In this document: positions 26,001-40,187 of the stretch, piece after piece | Numbering within the stretch: position 1 is the stretch's first letter | How the letters are laid out: the number at the start of each line of letters is the position of its first letter | Assembly (NCBI RefSeq): GCF_001640805.2 | Contig: NC_066851.1 | Span: 1,688,971-1,752,970, forward strand | Direction: 5' to 3' | Length of the DNA: 64,000 nt | Origin: Lates calcarifer | Taxonomy: Eukaryota > Chordata > Actinopteri > Centropomidae | Notes under the pieces: model-generated | The model's database searches: none | What the model saw: the letters and a program-made list of their open reading frames with translations, nothing else | What the model was told of the DNA's origin: nothing | Position numbers and translations under genes: made by a program

Positions 26001-29000
26001 CAGAGATAGGGTCATTCATTCTCATTTTTCTTTCTTTTCTTGGTCTAAAATAAAAAAAAGAAAGACATGAAGATGCACACCACAATTTCCCAGATGCTAA
26101 GCTAATGGTTGGCTGTTTTGTCCAACTACACTCCAAAACCTAGAAAAGATATTCAGTTTGCTATTGTAGGACTAAGAGAACAGAAATGCTCACATTTGAT
26201 GAGCTGGATTGCTCATGAGTTAGTTGGAATTTGTGCTCAAAAAATTACTAAAAATGAATTGATTGTTGGTGTAGCTGCCAATGATTTTTCAGTGAATAAA
26301 CTAATCATTTCAGCTTGAAACAGAGATAATACATTTTTGTGTTTTTGCACTAGTAATTTTCCCTCTTTGGATCAGTGATATTTAAAACTAACTTTAGCCC
26401 TAAATGTTTTGCAAGTATCATTAGCAACAGAACATTGCATAAAGCGTTACTTAGCTTTCCACACATACTGTAATGTTCTAATTTGAAAGACAAGAGCATG
26501 TTTGACAGTACCTAAGCAGATTTCTTTAAGACAGAACTATTGTGGAGATAAATCTTCACACCTAAGCCTCAGCCTTTGTAGCCAAACCATAGATTTTCCT
26601 GCTAATTAAGCTTTAAACCAGAGCCCAGTGAAAGAATTAGGGTGGCAAACAAATTGCTACACAGTCTAGCCTCATAAAACAATAAGTAAGTCAGGGTAGC
26701 TAGTTAGTCAAAAGGAGTTTGCCAGATGAAGTTACCTCGTAACTACCTGGCAGCGATACCCTTTAACCCCTTGATGTATGTTTTCTTGGGTGAAGGTGCT
26801 GTGGCATTGGCTGAGTTCCTCGCTGAGAACCATCAGATTCAGCGTCTGGACCTCCGCCAGAATGAGGTGAAAATTGGGGGCCTGATGGCCTTGTGCCTGG
26901 CCCTGAAGATCAACTGTTCTCTTGTTAGTCTGGATTTGGACCATGTACCCCCACAGGAGCAGGTAGGTGCAGTTATTATGTGGACTTGTGGCTCCTCTGC
27001 TGTTTCACTGGATTTTAGATGGTGGTAACACTGAATGCGGCGTAAGGGTTTGTTAGACAGATGCATGGTGCAAAAATTTCATAAGATATTCTGCTGTACC
27101 GTCTAAAGCTTACCAAGACTATGATAAAGACTACAGCAATGCAGCTGATTAATACATCACCATGGCTGATATCATCAGCAGATTTTAGCTTATTACAGAT
27201 ATGCAGTAAACAAAGTGAGTAATAAGTAACAAGAAATTGCAGTACAGAAATGTCAGAAGCAATTTTGAGTTTCTCAGTTTTTAACTCCATTCGTTTATCC
27301 ACCACAGAGCTCTGATGAGTTTGTTTTTCAAGTGCAAAATGTCCCATTCAGTACATTTGTTGGTCACAACTCTTCAACAGTCCAAATTTAAAGGGTCCCT
27401 GTCATTTGTTTTGTTTTTAATCATTAAAAGCAATATCAGTCATTATGTCAGATTTTTAGCCATGCAAGTCATTCCACAACTTTGGTCCAAATTGAAATAT
27501 CTCAAAAACCACTAAATGGATCGTCATGAACTGTGGTGCAGATGTTCATGGTCCTCAGAGGATGAATACTAACGATGATCACATGACTTTTCAATTTGAT
27601 TCAGTTCGAATTCAATTTAATTTATATAGCGCCAAATCACAACAGAAGTTAACTCAACTCATTTTTCATATAGAGCAGGTCTAGACTGTACTTTAGATAA
27701 TAATAATTACAGTGAGAGACCCAACAATTCTCACTAAGCACTAGGTGACAGTGGCAAGAAAAAACTTCCTTTTAAGAGGCAGAAACCTCGAGCAGAACCA
27801 GACTCAGGGTGGGCGGCCATCTGCCTCGACCGGTTGGGTTGAGAAAAGAGAGAGGGGGGTAGAGAATGGCAACAGGAGAACACAGCATAATGCAGATTCC
27901 ATGTAAAAATGTAAATTGGTATCAATAATACAAAAGAGGTAATAATAGTAATGACAATTAAAGTCGTAAGTGCAATAGCAGCAGTAATACTAGAAGCAGC
28001 ATTAATAATTTCTAAATATAAAGCAGGTGTTGAGTGGAGTTGTAGGAGCAGCAGGAGACTTGTCATCACAGATCAGACTCTACAGCTCCAGAGGAAGAAA
28101 TACCTGCAGAAAGAGACAGAAGAGGAGAGAGACATACTACCACTATGAGGTTCTGTGTTTTGGTTTTGAGTGGAATAGTTGACAACAATTGGATGGATTA
28201 CCATGAAATTTCATTCAGGCATTTGTGAATCCTAATAACTCTGCTGATAACCTGACTAGCATTGCCACTGTAAGTATGATTGCATCCCAGTGTTATGCCT
28301 TACTGCGGCCTCACAGAGCCACTTGCTTGGCTTTACAGATTGTCAGCATGTCAGCAACTTTTTGTCAGTCACTCTTCACAAGGAAATTGTTGGAGTGCTC
28401 ACAAAAATGTGAATTTGAAAATCTACAATTCCATGAAAACTGGGCAAAATCCATCAGCTGTTGAAGATCATGTGATATAATCAAACGCTTGATGGCAGAA
28501 ATGGACGCTGTGGTGAAATTGTTCTATCAGTTGGATTATTTCAACTGAACAGTGATTTCTGTTACTATAAAGCAGTGTGAATAGTACAGGCTACAGGTGA
28601 TGTTGTCGACAGTAAAATTCATACACTCTGTGTCTCAGCTCGGTAGACATTCAAATGACTATTTGATTGTCCTTCTAACTTAGAACTGAGGGATACTGGT
28701 GACTTGAGGATTTCTTATCTGTAACATCTTGTCTTTTGCAAAATATTCAGACTCACTGTGGTCACAGATTTGTCACTTGGATACACAAGTAAGTCATTTG
28801 TGTCTGAGTTCATCAGTGATACTTGTCTCCCTCTACATTCCATGGCTGCAGAGGCCTGAGGAAAACGATGCCATAACTTTAATACATGCCCCTGCTGGAT
28901 TCACAAAATAATTACCCACACTTGCCATCTGTTTGTCATGATTTTATCTCTGCTAACTTATTTGCATATTAAAGCATTAATTAAAATCTCCAAGGAACGG

Positions 29001-32000
29001 GATGCTTATTTTAAAATTAACTCTGAAGGCGATCCGTGCACAGCTTCCAAAGTTGTTTTATTTTTGTTTGCAGTGGTTTTCTGTTTGTCTGCATGTTGTT
29101 TACACGATTAAGTCTGATTTTTATGAAATGTCTCCTCTGGCTAAAGCCAAGCGGCAAGATGTGCCAGATTTTGGAGAAGCAGCTTTTAAGAGCCATGACG
29201 CTTCTGTGAATGTGTGTCATTAAAGCTGGGACTTCTTCTTATTCTTTCTTCTTCTTCTTCCTCACTTTTTCGCACATGCACCAAAGTCTCCATATTGGTG
29301 GCTCTGTTTTCATGCTCTTCTAAGCCACCGAGAGACGTGATTAGCATTTCTACCATTGTTGGGAGTTAGTGTGGCTGGGTATTTTAAGGGAATGGTAATA
29401 AGGGAATTTTTAAGCTCTGTCAGGTTTTGGAGTCACACAGCTGGGATTTGTCTTGGTGTGGCATATCCAGGTGGGAAGAGTGACGATTGTATTAAAAAGC
29501 AAATCTTTCCATCAGAAAACAGCGGGTGGCCAGATCAAGTGTTCTCGCTCAGTCACATTCCCCGGGTCGCCAAGGAATACATGAAAATTTCATTCTTGTG
29601 ACGGAAAATAAGTGTGGGTATGAATGTGACTGAGTGATGGAGGGGGTTATGGCAGCACTTTGTGTCGCTGATATGGAGTTTGTGTGTTCATACATGTGCC
29701 TTTTGTATGTGTGTGGTTTTACAGCGATGTGGGGGGTGACTGAAGATGCGCATATTTAAAAGGCAAAAAAAGAAGGTGGCAAGAGGGGAGGAAATCTGGG
29801 TCCTCTCGTCTTTGTTTACAAGAGTCTGATTTTTCATGTCTGTTGCCACGCTGCTCCATTTGATCACTGGCCTGTTTGCTGTTAATTATTAATTATTTAC
29901 CCAAATAAAATATTCATGCACCCTGGCCCGAGTGGAAAGCAGCCTTTTCCAAGGGGCAAGTTCTCTCTGTTGCCACTGTAAGGTGGAGCTGTTTACACAT
30001 TCTTATCAGGGGACTCTGACAACCCAGCTAATGAACTAAACTCCCCCTGCCCGATGCTCTCTTAATCACAGGTTGGACAAGGGAGGCTTGCGACCTATTT
30101 ACCTGTTTGATGCTTAAATATTTGGATCTGGCCAGTGTGAGCATCCTGTCAGCTGTTTTCCAGCAGAGGAGTTATGAGTGTCCTCTCCTGAATGTCGCAT
30201 CTTAGCAAGGTGTAGCTGTTAGAGAGTGGTTGTCTCACTGAGTGATAATTACAACAGCGTGATGTGTGCATGTTAATAAGTGTGTGTGTGTGAGAGAGAG
30301 AGGGAGAGAGCAGGAAGGAAAGGCAACAGGAAGCAGGTTCAGTAGCTTGTTTTCCTGTGGAGGTGGACAACAGGAGCTGTTGTTGGTCTTTGAGAGGAAG
30401 CCAGAAGGAAAACAAAGTCTTTTAATGTTTAGGAATTTAGGGGAGCATTTCACCCCAACTTTATTTCTACTTTGTTGCGCTGAGCCTTTATATATACCAC
30501 ATTTCATATTAAGTTGCTCAATGTGCATGGCTGTTATGCCTTTAAACACCATGTTTCATCCAAAAACACAACTGTCTTCTTGGAACACCTTAAATTGTCA
30601 AGACCAACACCTCTGAAGAATATGCCTTCAGATAACTGAGCCTTTCAATATCTACTTGCTACCATACCATACACAAACATAAGAGTGTGAGAAGAAACAT
30701 ATTTTTCTACAAATGTGTAGATAGAGCAGCTGTTCTGTCTAATCCACTACAGGGCACAGGGACAAATTTAGGTTGTTTTTTTAGGCCCTTATTTAACTCC
30801 CATTTCCTTTTGCCTTTTTTTTTTTCTTTGGTAAACAGATGGTAACTGCTCATGATATTAAGGATCCATCCAGTGCACAGAGAACCCTGCAAACCTATCA
30901 GTGCTACTCTGCCCTTCTTTGTTATGTATCAGTAAGCTCATGATCATTTTGATTGTGAAGTGTTTTAGATCAATGTACAATGATATTTGATATAATTAAG
31001 GGCCTGACAGGCCTTAAAGTCCTCATCATTTCAGTGTAGTTTCCTAAACAAATGTCAGTGCCCATCAAATTACCACAAACTAATTGCCACACAATGAACC
31101 AATGGCCTTTGGGGTCCCAGAGTGGTCGCCCACTTTGGTAATCCAGCCTGGTCAATGGGGAATGACATTTGATGTAGCACTCATTAGGTTATATTAAAGG
31201 ACTAGTTAACTGTTTTTCAACCCAGATCTTAGTAAAACGTTCTTTGATGAGATCAGCTTTGGTTACTTGGTTAGTTTTAGTCTTATGGATTTTATTTAAT
31301 TCCATATAATGTGTATATTGAAGGTATCTATAAACTATTCAGTGCCAAACAAAAATGTTCAGATTGAATATACCTGTGAAACATTTTGCACTGGCAACTA
31401 AAGCACGATCAATGCTTTGAGCCGTGCCTGAGGTGTGGTTGGAGGAATAGCATCAGTCCGTTGCTCCACCACTTGGTGTTTCTCTGACTTTGCATCTAGC
31501 ACCAACAGCAGGTTGATATTACTGAGTGTCCTAACAACTAACTGGATGGGTTTCCTGTGGAACATGTTATGTTCTCCACAGGATGGATTGTTACTTTGCT
31601 GATCTCCTGACTTTTCATCTAGATCATCAGGTCAAACCTTCAGTTCGTCTAGTACCTTGATTTATCACCAAATACCTTTTAAACTAATGACATTCCTCTC
31701 AGCCTCAGCTGTATTTTGTGTTTAGTGCTAAGTAGGGACATTATTTGCTAAACATCATCATGTTAACATTGTCTCTGTGAGCCTAACAAAGCCACTGTAG
31801 CTGTAGACTCACTGGATCAATATTCATTCAGATGAGAAATCAAAAAGAAAACAGGTTGTAATACAATTAACCTTTCAAATAAATAAATAAATAAAACAAA
31901 ACTAAAAATATTGTTAACAAACTTCAGGTGCTACATTCAGCTCAAACAATAGATGTAGTCCTTCTCCCAGGGGGACTGTGCTTGTGATGCTTATCCTGCA

Positions 32001-35000
32001 GTTTTTCTTCGAATGGCCAAAAAGAGTCCACGGTCATCTGTGAAAAGATCAGCTGTATTCCATCAACGCTGACTGTTCACACTTCAGTTTAGTTCCCTAG
32101 CTTTAGTCACATTTCTGTGAATGTGAGAGGTATGGGGGTGACATCTGAGAAAAGATACATGTGTTTGTATCAGTCTGTAGAGAGATTGCTGTGGGAAATG
32201 TACTGCACAGAGGGCACCATTTGAAGGAGCATGGGTTCTTATTTTCAGAGCAGTGTGAAACAAAGAGGTCTCTGGGTATGTTTTTGGGCACCCTTCCTGT
32301 CATGGTCAGTCCCAGTAGGATGGCTAGGTGACAGGGCGGCCTGACCATGCATGTAGTCAGCACTCAGGTTTCAGCTCACATCATGATGACACCACTGCTC
32401 TGGGGAATAAAGTATGTAGGCAGACAACAGCAACCAGGCAGAACAAACCTCACAGCAAGGCCTCAGAGGGCAGTGGGGAACAACTCAGAGCAGGGGGGGG
32501 GGGGTGGGGGGGGACCAGGGTTCACACTGCTACCAGATCAGTCAGCCACCTACTGGAAACGCAGCACACATGCAGCTCACATAGCTCAAAGAACATAAAG
32601 GAAAGGTAGTTTTAACACCTTTTTAACCACAGGAACCATCAGAGAACAGCTTGTTTCTGATGATCTGACCAAGAAATTCATCCTTCAACAGAGTTTTCAC
32701 TGAAACAATGTGTGCTCTTGTAGTAATTAAAAACACTTTACACAACAGTATCCTATATCTATTGGTCCATGCTGCCACCAAAAATCTATACCAAGGGACA
32801 GGTGTGGTGGGTGATGCATGCATACCTCCTAGTGTTAACATCTATCTAACCATAGTTAGAGCATACTGTATCGCAACTGAACATAGTGTTATTATCAATA
32901 TCATCATCACTGAAGCCTGGTCCCATGCATTCATTAAAAGTAAGTTTTCAATCCTGTGAGGATCTCAAATTAAATTCCATTCATCTTTGCTGTATTTGAT
33001 TGGAAGGAGAGATCTTAGTTTGCAAATTGGGTGAACTGATTCAAATTATAAATATATATGTGGTATAGAGCAATAGTCATGTATGTATTAGAGACTCTCT
33101 GATATACTGTTTTAGTTTTCTAAATGAAGAAAAAATAGAAGAAACACTTGAACAGGTGAAAATGTGCCAGAAAAATCCAGTGTCACATCAGGTTTCCCAG
33201 ACAGTTTCCAGGAAGTTGGACCTCACAGACTGGTATAATATCAGCTCTGTCAACAGAACATTCATATTCAAAGCTAATGAACTCCAGTTGTGTCCCTCAC
33301 TAAAATACCACAATACTTGTGCAGAGAGAGTTGACTTTTCCTCCAGATACCTCTGAATGGGACAAAGCTGGATGAGTCTCACATGAGGGGGTGGGTGGGG
33401 GGGGCGCTGAGGTTGCTGGGAGGGGGCAATCCCCTGTCTCTCTGCAAACACAACAACAACAGCAGCAACACACTCCTCGCTGCACTCCTGATGTATTTTC
33501 AGGCAAAAACAGGCATATTTGCCAGCTGTGTAATTTACTGCGGCTCTCATTTGCATATTAAAGCCTTAATTAGCCCCTCTGAGCGTGTGTGTGCTCCTGT
33601 GTGTGTGTTTGTGTGTAAGTGAGGGGCTGGGGGGGTATAGTGTAATCACTTGGACGTGTAGTTGAGGGGGGATCAGCATTTTGGGGTATAGATTGGGGCC
33701 GGAGGGGAACAGAGTCACTTCCCTGCCCCGGTTCCCCCTGTGGACCGGCTGGTTCTGATACAGAGTGAGGTGGAGCTCTTTGAAGAATAACACTCGACAT
33801 GGCTCCTTGTCATTTTTAATCACTCCCACTCAGCCAAACCAAGAGGTGTGACCTGTACGATCACAGGGAGCAGGGATTTGTGTCTTTTATCCTCTCAGTG
33901 AGTGGAGGTGATGGAAAACTGACAGTCAGGAGAGGGGGTGGGAACAAGGAAACACTGCTCAGTCTTTTTACAGTGTCAGGGTTAGGGTTACAGTTAGAAT
34001 CAAACTGCAGAACAACCTCTGGATATCCCCACTGACTACATAATGTAAACAAGTGTTGATTTGAAAACCTCTTGAAACTTGATTGTCCCCCAGTTTTCTC
34101 CTGAAGTAACTTCAAAGTTACAAAAACATTTTGTTCCACACTGTTCACATATATATATTTTTGTACCTGCTTGTCACAATATGAACCTACAAACCTACAC
34201 TGTTAAAAGAAGTAAAAAAAAAAAAAAAAAAAAAAAACACATGAAGATCCAGTAGAATACTGTCACATTCAAAACGTGTAAAATAAGGGTTAGTGGTCAT
34301 ACCACAAACAGCTGTTATTTTACAGTTAGAGTTAAGCCAAGGAAGTAGTCTGGTGCACCAGATACACAATAGTAAGTTACCGATGGTAACCTAAAGAACA
34401 ACACAAAAATACCATAAATATATTATGATTTGAATTTTCTAAAAATTAAAAGCTGTAATAACTTAACGTGATGAAATTGTGCTAGTACAGAAATGCTAAT
34501 AAAGTTAGCATTAATGCATGTTAAAACTTAAAGGTCACATAATGATAATTATTTTTATACTGCAGTAAACACGTTTTTCTACAAGGATATTCTTTGTGAT
34601 TTAATAACAAGCCAATTTAAAAAAAAAACACACAAAAACATAAAGATATCATCTACATAGTTCTCACCAATAGGGATGTACCTGAATCTAAATACATTAC
34701 TCAGCAAAGCACAATAATGCAATTGCACAATAATGTAATCACAGTGCAATATTCCCCTCTAATTTTCTCACTAATATTTAGGGAAGGTATATCAGCTCTG
34801 TGGTTGACATAACAAGTACCTGCTGCGTTGTGTTATATCCAGAGGCAAATGACTAGTGGGGTGTTACTAACCTTGAACATAACTTCACTTATGATGCCAA
34901 CTATGCATTCTTCACAACAGTAACTATAAACTACCAACTGTAAACACTGTAGAAACAATGTGAAGAACTGTAATACTACTGGGAGTGGAGCTAGTGAGAC

Positions 35001-38000
35001 AAGTTTTAGTCATGACTGTAACATGTCTGTTAGTCCATTCATTTTGGATTATTTATTCATATTAACATTCATATTTAAGCTATGTTTAACTGTTATTATG
35101 CAGTTATAATACGTTTAAATTACCAAAAAAATCTCAAACATTTTTTAAGGATTTACTATATTTTTTTTCTTTTAAATATCAGAAAATATCTGTAAAAGAG
35201 TTTTGACATTATAGCATGGTAAAGTGGTGTAATTTTATACTTTAACATGGTATGTATTATACAAATGGTATTAAAAAAAATCACCATTTGTAATAATACA
35301 GATATTTTGCTGTAGATATCATTTTCAGTTTTGACCTGTGACCTGGCATGTCAATCCAAACTTTAACTTCTTTAAATTCTGGGTGTAGTGTTCATCATAT
35401 AACTTCCTTTTCATATACTTGATGTTGTTTGAAACCTTTTCATGTCAAACAGAATTTAACATGACGTTACTGTAGGTTTGAATCACTGGAATAGTTCAAC
35501 ATTTGGTAATACTGTACTTTCTTTCTTTCCTAGAGTTAGATGAAAAGACTTTTAGCAATCTTATATCTATGCAGTAAATATGAGGCTAAAGCCAGGATGT
35601 GATTAGCTTAGCTTAGCATAAAGACTGGCGGTAGGGGGGAAACAGGTAGGTCTTTCCAAAGCACTTGTGTGGGTTTTTAGTCCAAACACATACAGGTTAA
35701 CTTGTGACTCTAAATCACCTGTAGATGTGAATGTGAGTGTGAATGGTTGTTTGATCTATATATGTTGGCCCTGTGATGGACTGGCGATCTGTACAGGGTG
35801 TACCCCGCCTCTCACCTCAATGATAAGCAGTATAGATTTAGAACATTAAAAATCAGCATCATCTTCTCATACAGAAACAAAACAACATATGATGCAGATA
35901 TGATGCACATTCATTCCACCGTGAACAGTTCTCATTGAAACTGCTTTCTATTAAAAAACAATAGTTCTTGCAGTAGACATTAATTCCATTCACCTCCATC
36001 GTATTGCAATGATTTTAAGATATAGTCATCATCCCCACCAGAAATACAGATGGTATAATACCGTACTGCTTAAAGGACTAGTATGTAGGCTCTCTGCATC
36101 TCTACATCTAGCAGCAAAAAGCAGATTGCAACCAGCTGATTACCTGTCCCCCCCACCCTTCCCTTTCCAAGCATGTCAGAGCATGTACTCTCTCCTTCTT
36201 CCTCTTCGTCCTCTTTGTCTCCTGCATACAAGTCAGTGGAGCCAATGTAAAAACATGGAAAGCCCTATGAGGAGATATGGTTTGGTTTAGTTTGTCCATT
36301 CTGGGCTACTGTAGAAACATGGTGCCACAACACGGTGGACTCTGGAAGAGGACCCGCTCCCTATGTAGATATAAATGACTCAGAGTCAACAAGCAAAAAT
36401 ACAATTATTATTAATTTTAGGTGATTATGCACAAAAAAACATAACTTATGTATATTATATTCCATTGCTGCCAATAGATGCAGTAACTGTCACACACTGG
36501 TCATCGAATAGTGTATTTTTATCCACAGAATAAGCCCAGCCCACAAAAGCCAGTAATACCACAGACATCATTTCAGTGCTGAAACTAAGGTGCTTTATTA
36601 AAACTTTATTCACACAGCAGCTTTGCTGACACATCACCAGACAGTGTGATTCAACATTTCTGAGAAGCCACAAGGTCGTTTTATGCAGAGGAGGCTTTTC
36701 TCAGTGGTCATAGCCCAGTAAGTCCACATTCCCTATACCGACATGCAAGGCGCTCACTCAAACAACTTGGCATAATGACCAAAACACTGAAAGTTTTGCA
36801 ATTGATATGGGCCTTCTCTGCATAAGGGGTGGGTGGTGGGTGGGTGGGGGGGCATATGTATATAAGCCCCGCATAAGTGGGGGTATCGGATCGCATCGCT
36901 TTTCAACGGGCATGTCCTGAGGCGCCACGCTCAAACAGTCACCCATCAGCAGCTGGCAGCCTCTCATCTGACTACCATGAAGCCCCATGCGTGTCTATCT
37001 CTCTCGCTCCCTTCATCCACAAGCCACATCCCTTTTCACTTTTGAATGGCGGGCTGACTGCAGAAATTGCCCCTGTCCACCATGTGCACTGAATTTTTAA
37101 CTATGAATATGAAATATCTTGGCAAGATCTTGGCAACCACCTTCAAAAGTAAGAGCCCCACCAACTCTGTGAGCATACACTCACACCCTCCCACTATCCC
37201 CTCTTTTCTGCACTCAAAGAGATCGTCCCAGCCCTGTATGGAGAAATGTCAGGAGAGGAAGTGGTGAATGATCTTCTCCAGTTGGGCACAAAAGTCATCG
37301 ACTGAAGGCAAAACTCCCAACATTAAGGCTCTGTGGATAATAAGTTGAGACTCCTTTAACACAGCACAGGGTTCTGGTGGAACGAGGAGGCTGACAGACT
37401 GAGGGAAAACATAACAGCTCAGGAGCTCTGCTTTTTTCTGCCTGGTTTTGCTTTTCTCTCCGTTCAAGGCCCTTCCTCCATCCTCACCACCAGACAAACT
37501 CCCCTCTGATTCACCTTAATCCAGACAGCAGTGTCGATCACAGATCAGTACTGACCTGCGATGATCACCATTTAACATGTTCTGTCCCAAACCATTAGTC
37601 AGAAGCAGTTTGGTGATTTAAATGAGTTAATGTGTAAAAGCAGGACACTAGCTGGAGTGTATCAGCTCACTGGGGCTCTATTTTATCATCTCCCACACAG
37701 GGCAGAACCTCTCAGAGTTAAACAGGTTTGAGACCTTTGGTTTAACTTTAAATTCTCAGCTCACATAGTCCAAAAGACTCAAATACAGCAAGTCAAAAAG
37801 ACATTTCTTTGTCCTGAATTTGATGTGTTAGAGCATGAAAAATACAGCAACCCTGGTGTATCATCCAGAGGCCAAACTGAGCCTCGACGTCAGTCTGGTG
37901 TCAGTATACCACCTCTTGTCCTACTGTCCTGTCTCACATGTCCCTCATCCTCTATCCTAGCAACATCCGCCACTGCGCCCCCCCCCCTCGTCTGGTCCGG

Positions 38001-40154
38001 GCACCATGGAGGGGAGGTAATTGGATTTGTTGTCACCTCCACTGGCTTGCAGGCCTGGCCTGTCTGCTCAGCTTAGGGATGAAGACATCAGTGTGACAGG
38101 GACCCTGGGAGAGGATCAGCTGGTGTCCTGGAAGCCACTAATAAAGCTGTGGTCATGCCACGGCCATGCCGCCATGGCTGCAGCCAGCTGTTACCTCTGC
38201 CACCTCTCCTCCAGTGCCAGTGCCCATTCCACAGCTTGGGAAGTGGGGGGTGACATGGTGAATGAGGAGTGGGCAGCCTTATTAAAGCAGATGCCAGTTC
38301 ACCCCTTCGTACTGTTGGAGAGGTCAGAGAAACCCTCTCCAAACTCTCCTCTGTGGTTCCGGGCAATGCTGGCACCAGAAACTAGTGTCCTGGCATTCCC
38401 TGTGACACAGTGTGTCGCCAGGCATCTTATTAAAGCACTGACAGGAGGGTAGCCAAAGTCAAGGTCTGTAGTTTAGGCTTCACTGCAGTTGTCCCCTGGT
38501 TCACCCCATCAGGGATCAATTAGTTATGTCCTCAGTGTCCTGTAAAATACATTATCATCACACAGTCTAATAATTAATGCAGAGAAAAGAGAATCTTGTT
38601 GATCTCTCTGCAGATGTTTGTACAGTTTATGGAATTAGTATGGCTTAGGAGATTTTTTTCTTGCAGTTTATTTGATGGATGTGTGTAACCTGACATAATC
38701 GTAGTTAATGAAAGGAAAATAGCTGATGTAGAATCCATCATGTTTAAGGTCCAACTCTCATGTATTCTTGTTACAAAGGAAGACATTATTATTATTATTA
38801 TTATTAGTAGTAGTAGTAGTAGTAGTAGTAGTAATCATGCAACAACATGTGGGGAGAGAATATGTCACAAGTTTTTCTGCGTAGCAGTTTATAAGCACAT
38901 AGTAAAACCACACGAAGCACGTGAGCAGGGGTGAGTGTTTTGGATATGAGGCTGACCTGCTCATGTGATGGTAGTGATGACTGAAGTTCAGACAGTGAGA
39001 TGCAGTAATGATAGTAGTGATGATGTGGTTGTGATCGTGTGTCACTAACTGCAGCATGTCATTAGTTGTGGCAGAATGGATGATAACATGGTGGTGATGA
39101 AAGTGTGATGGTGATGACACTGTATTTTTTATTTTTTCGGTTATTATTTTCTATAAATTCTTTTGTTCCTTTGCTAAAATTTGGATTTTCCTTCCAAAAT
39201 GTGTCCTCAGAGGCCTAATGGACAGCATTATGCCACAACAAAAACTTTTAAATATGGTCAAGAGACCAAAACAGAGAAAAAGGCAGCTTTGAAGATGAAT
39301 ACCATAAAAAATTTAAATATTAAAATTTCAACAAAACCTAAGCAATACTGCAAGTGTTATTCAGCAGCTATCATGTATTTATGGAATGCGGATTCCATAA
39401 ATACATGGATGGATGGATTTAACTGACCAGTTACACTAAAAAGCAGCAACTAATTGAAATTCATCCTATTTAGAGACATCATCTGGGGACCATGAGCTCC
39501 TGTTCAAAATCTCATGTCAGTCCAATGGTTGATGAGATATTTCAGTCTGGGCCAAAGTGCTGGACATTCTGACCCATATTGTAATAGAATAAAATAAAAA
39601 AATAAAATAACACTGGTAGTCAGTTGGCATGTTGGCTTAATGAACACATCTTTCCAAACATAGAGATTACTGGTTCAAACCTGCTTTGGAGAAGTTGCCT
39701 TTGTACATTTTCTAGGATCTTGGATCAAGAATAGCTCTGATCTTACTTCAAATTTGATCTTGTTTTAGGAATCCCACCCACTGGACATCCACACACATTT
39801 AAAAAACTCTAAGTGAAATTACGTTCTACACTGGCAGCCAGAAAAGAAACTCATATCTAAAACGCTTTTGCTTAAATGTGATAGAACATTTTTGCAGTCT
39901 AGTGCTTTGAAAAATATACACTGTATTCATATTGTAAACTTGTGGACTTGCACCTTGAACATTTTATTATATTTTATCCGTATCTCAGTCTCATATCTAA
40001 GAAGTGAGCTGTGTTGCAAGTCATTCACATCCTCTGTCTCATTTTTTCTTGTCCACGCTCCCTAACAAAACACAAGTGAATTATTGTCCTTAAGTTGAAA
40101 AAAAAAACCAAAACAAACAAAGATGACAAATACAACCAATCCATGAAAACTTTA

Positions 40155-40187
<33 letters not shown>

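Noticed and set aside
38740..38934. Possible CRISPR-like or tandem gene array
   Set aside because: Only trinucleotide microsatellites; there are no spaced repeats.
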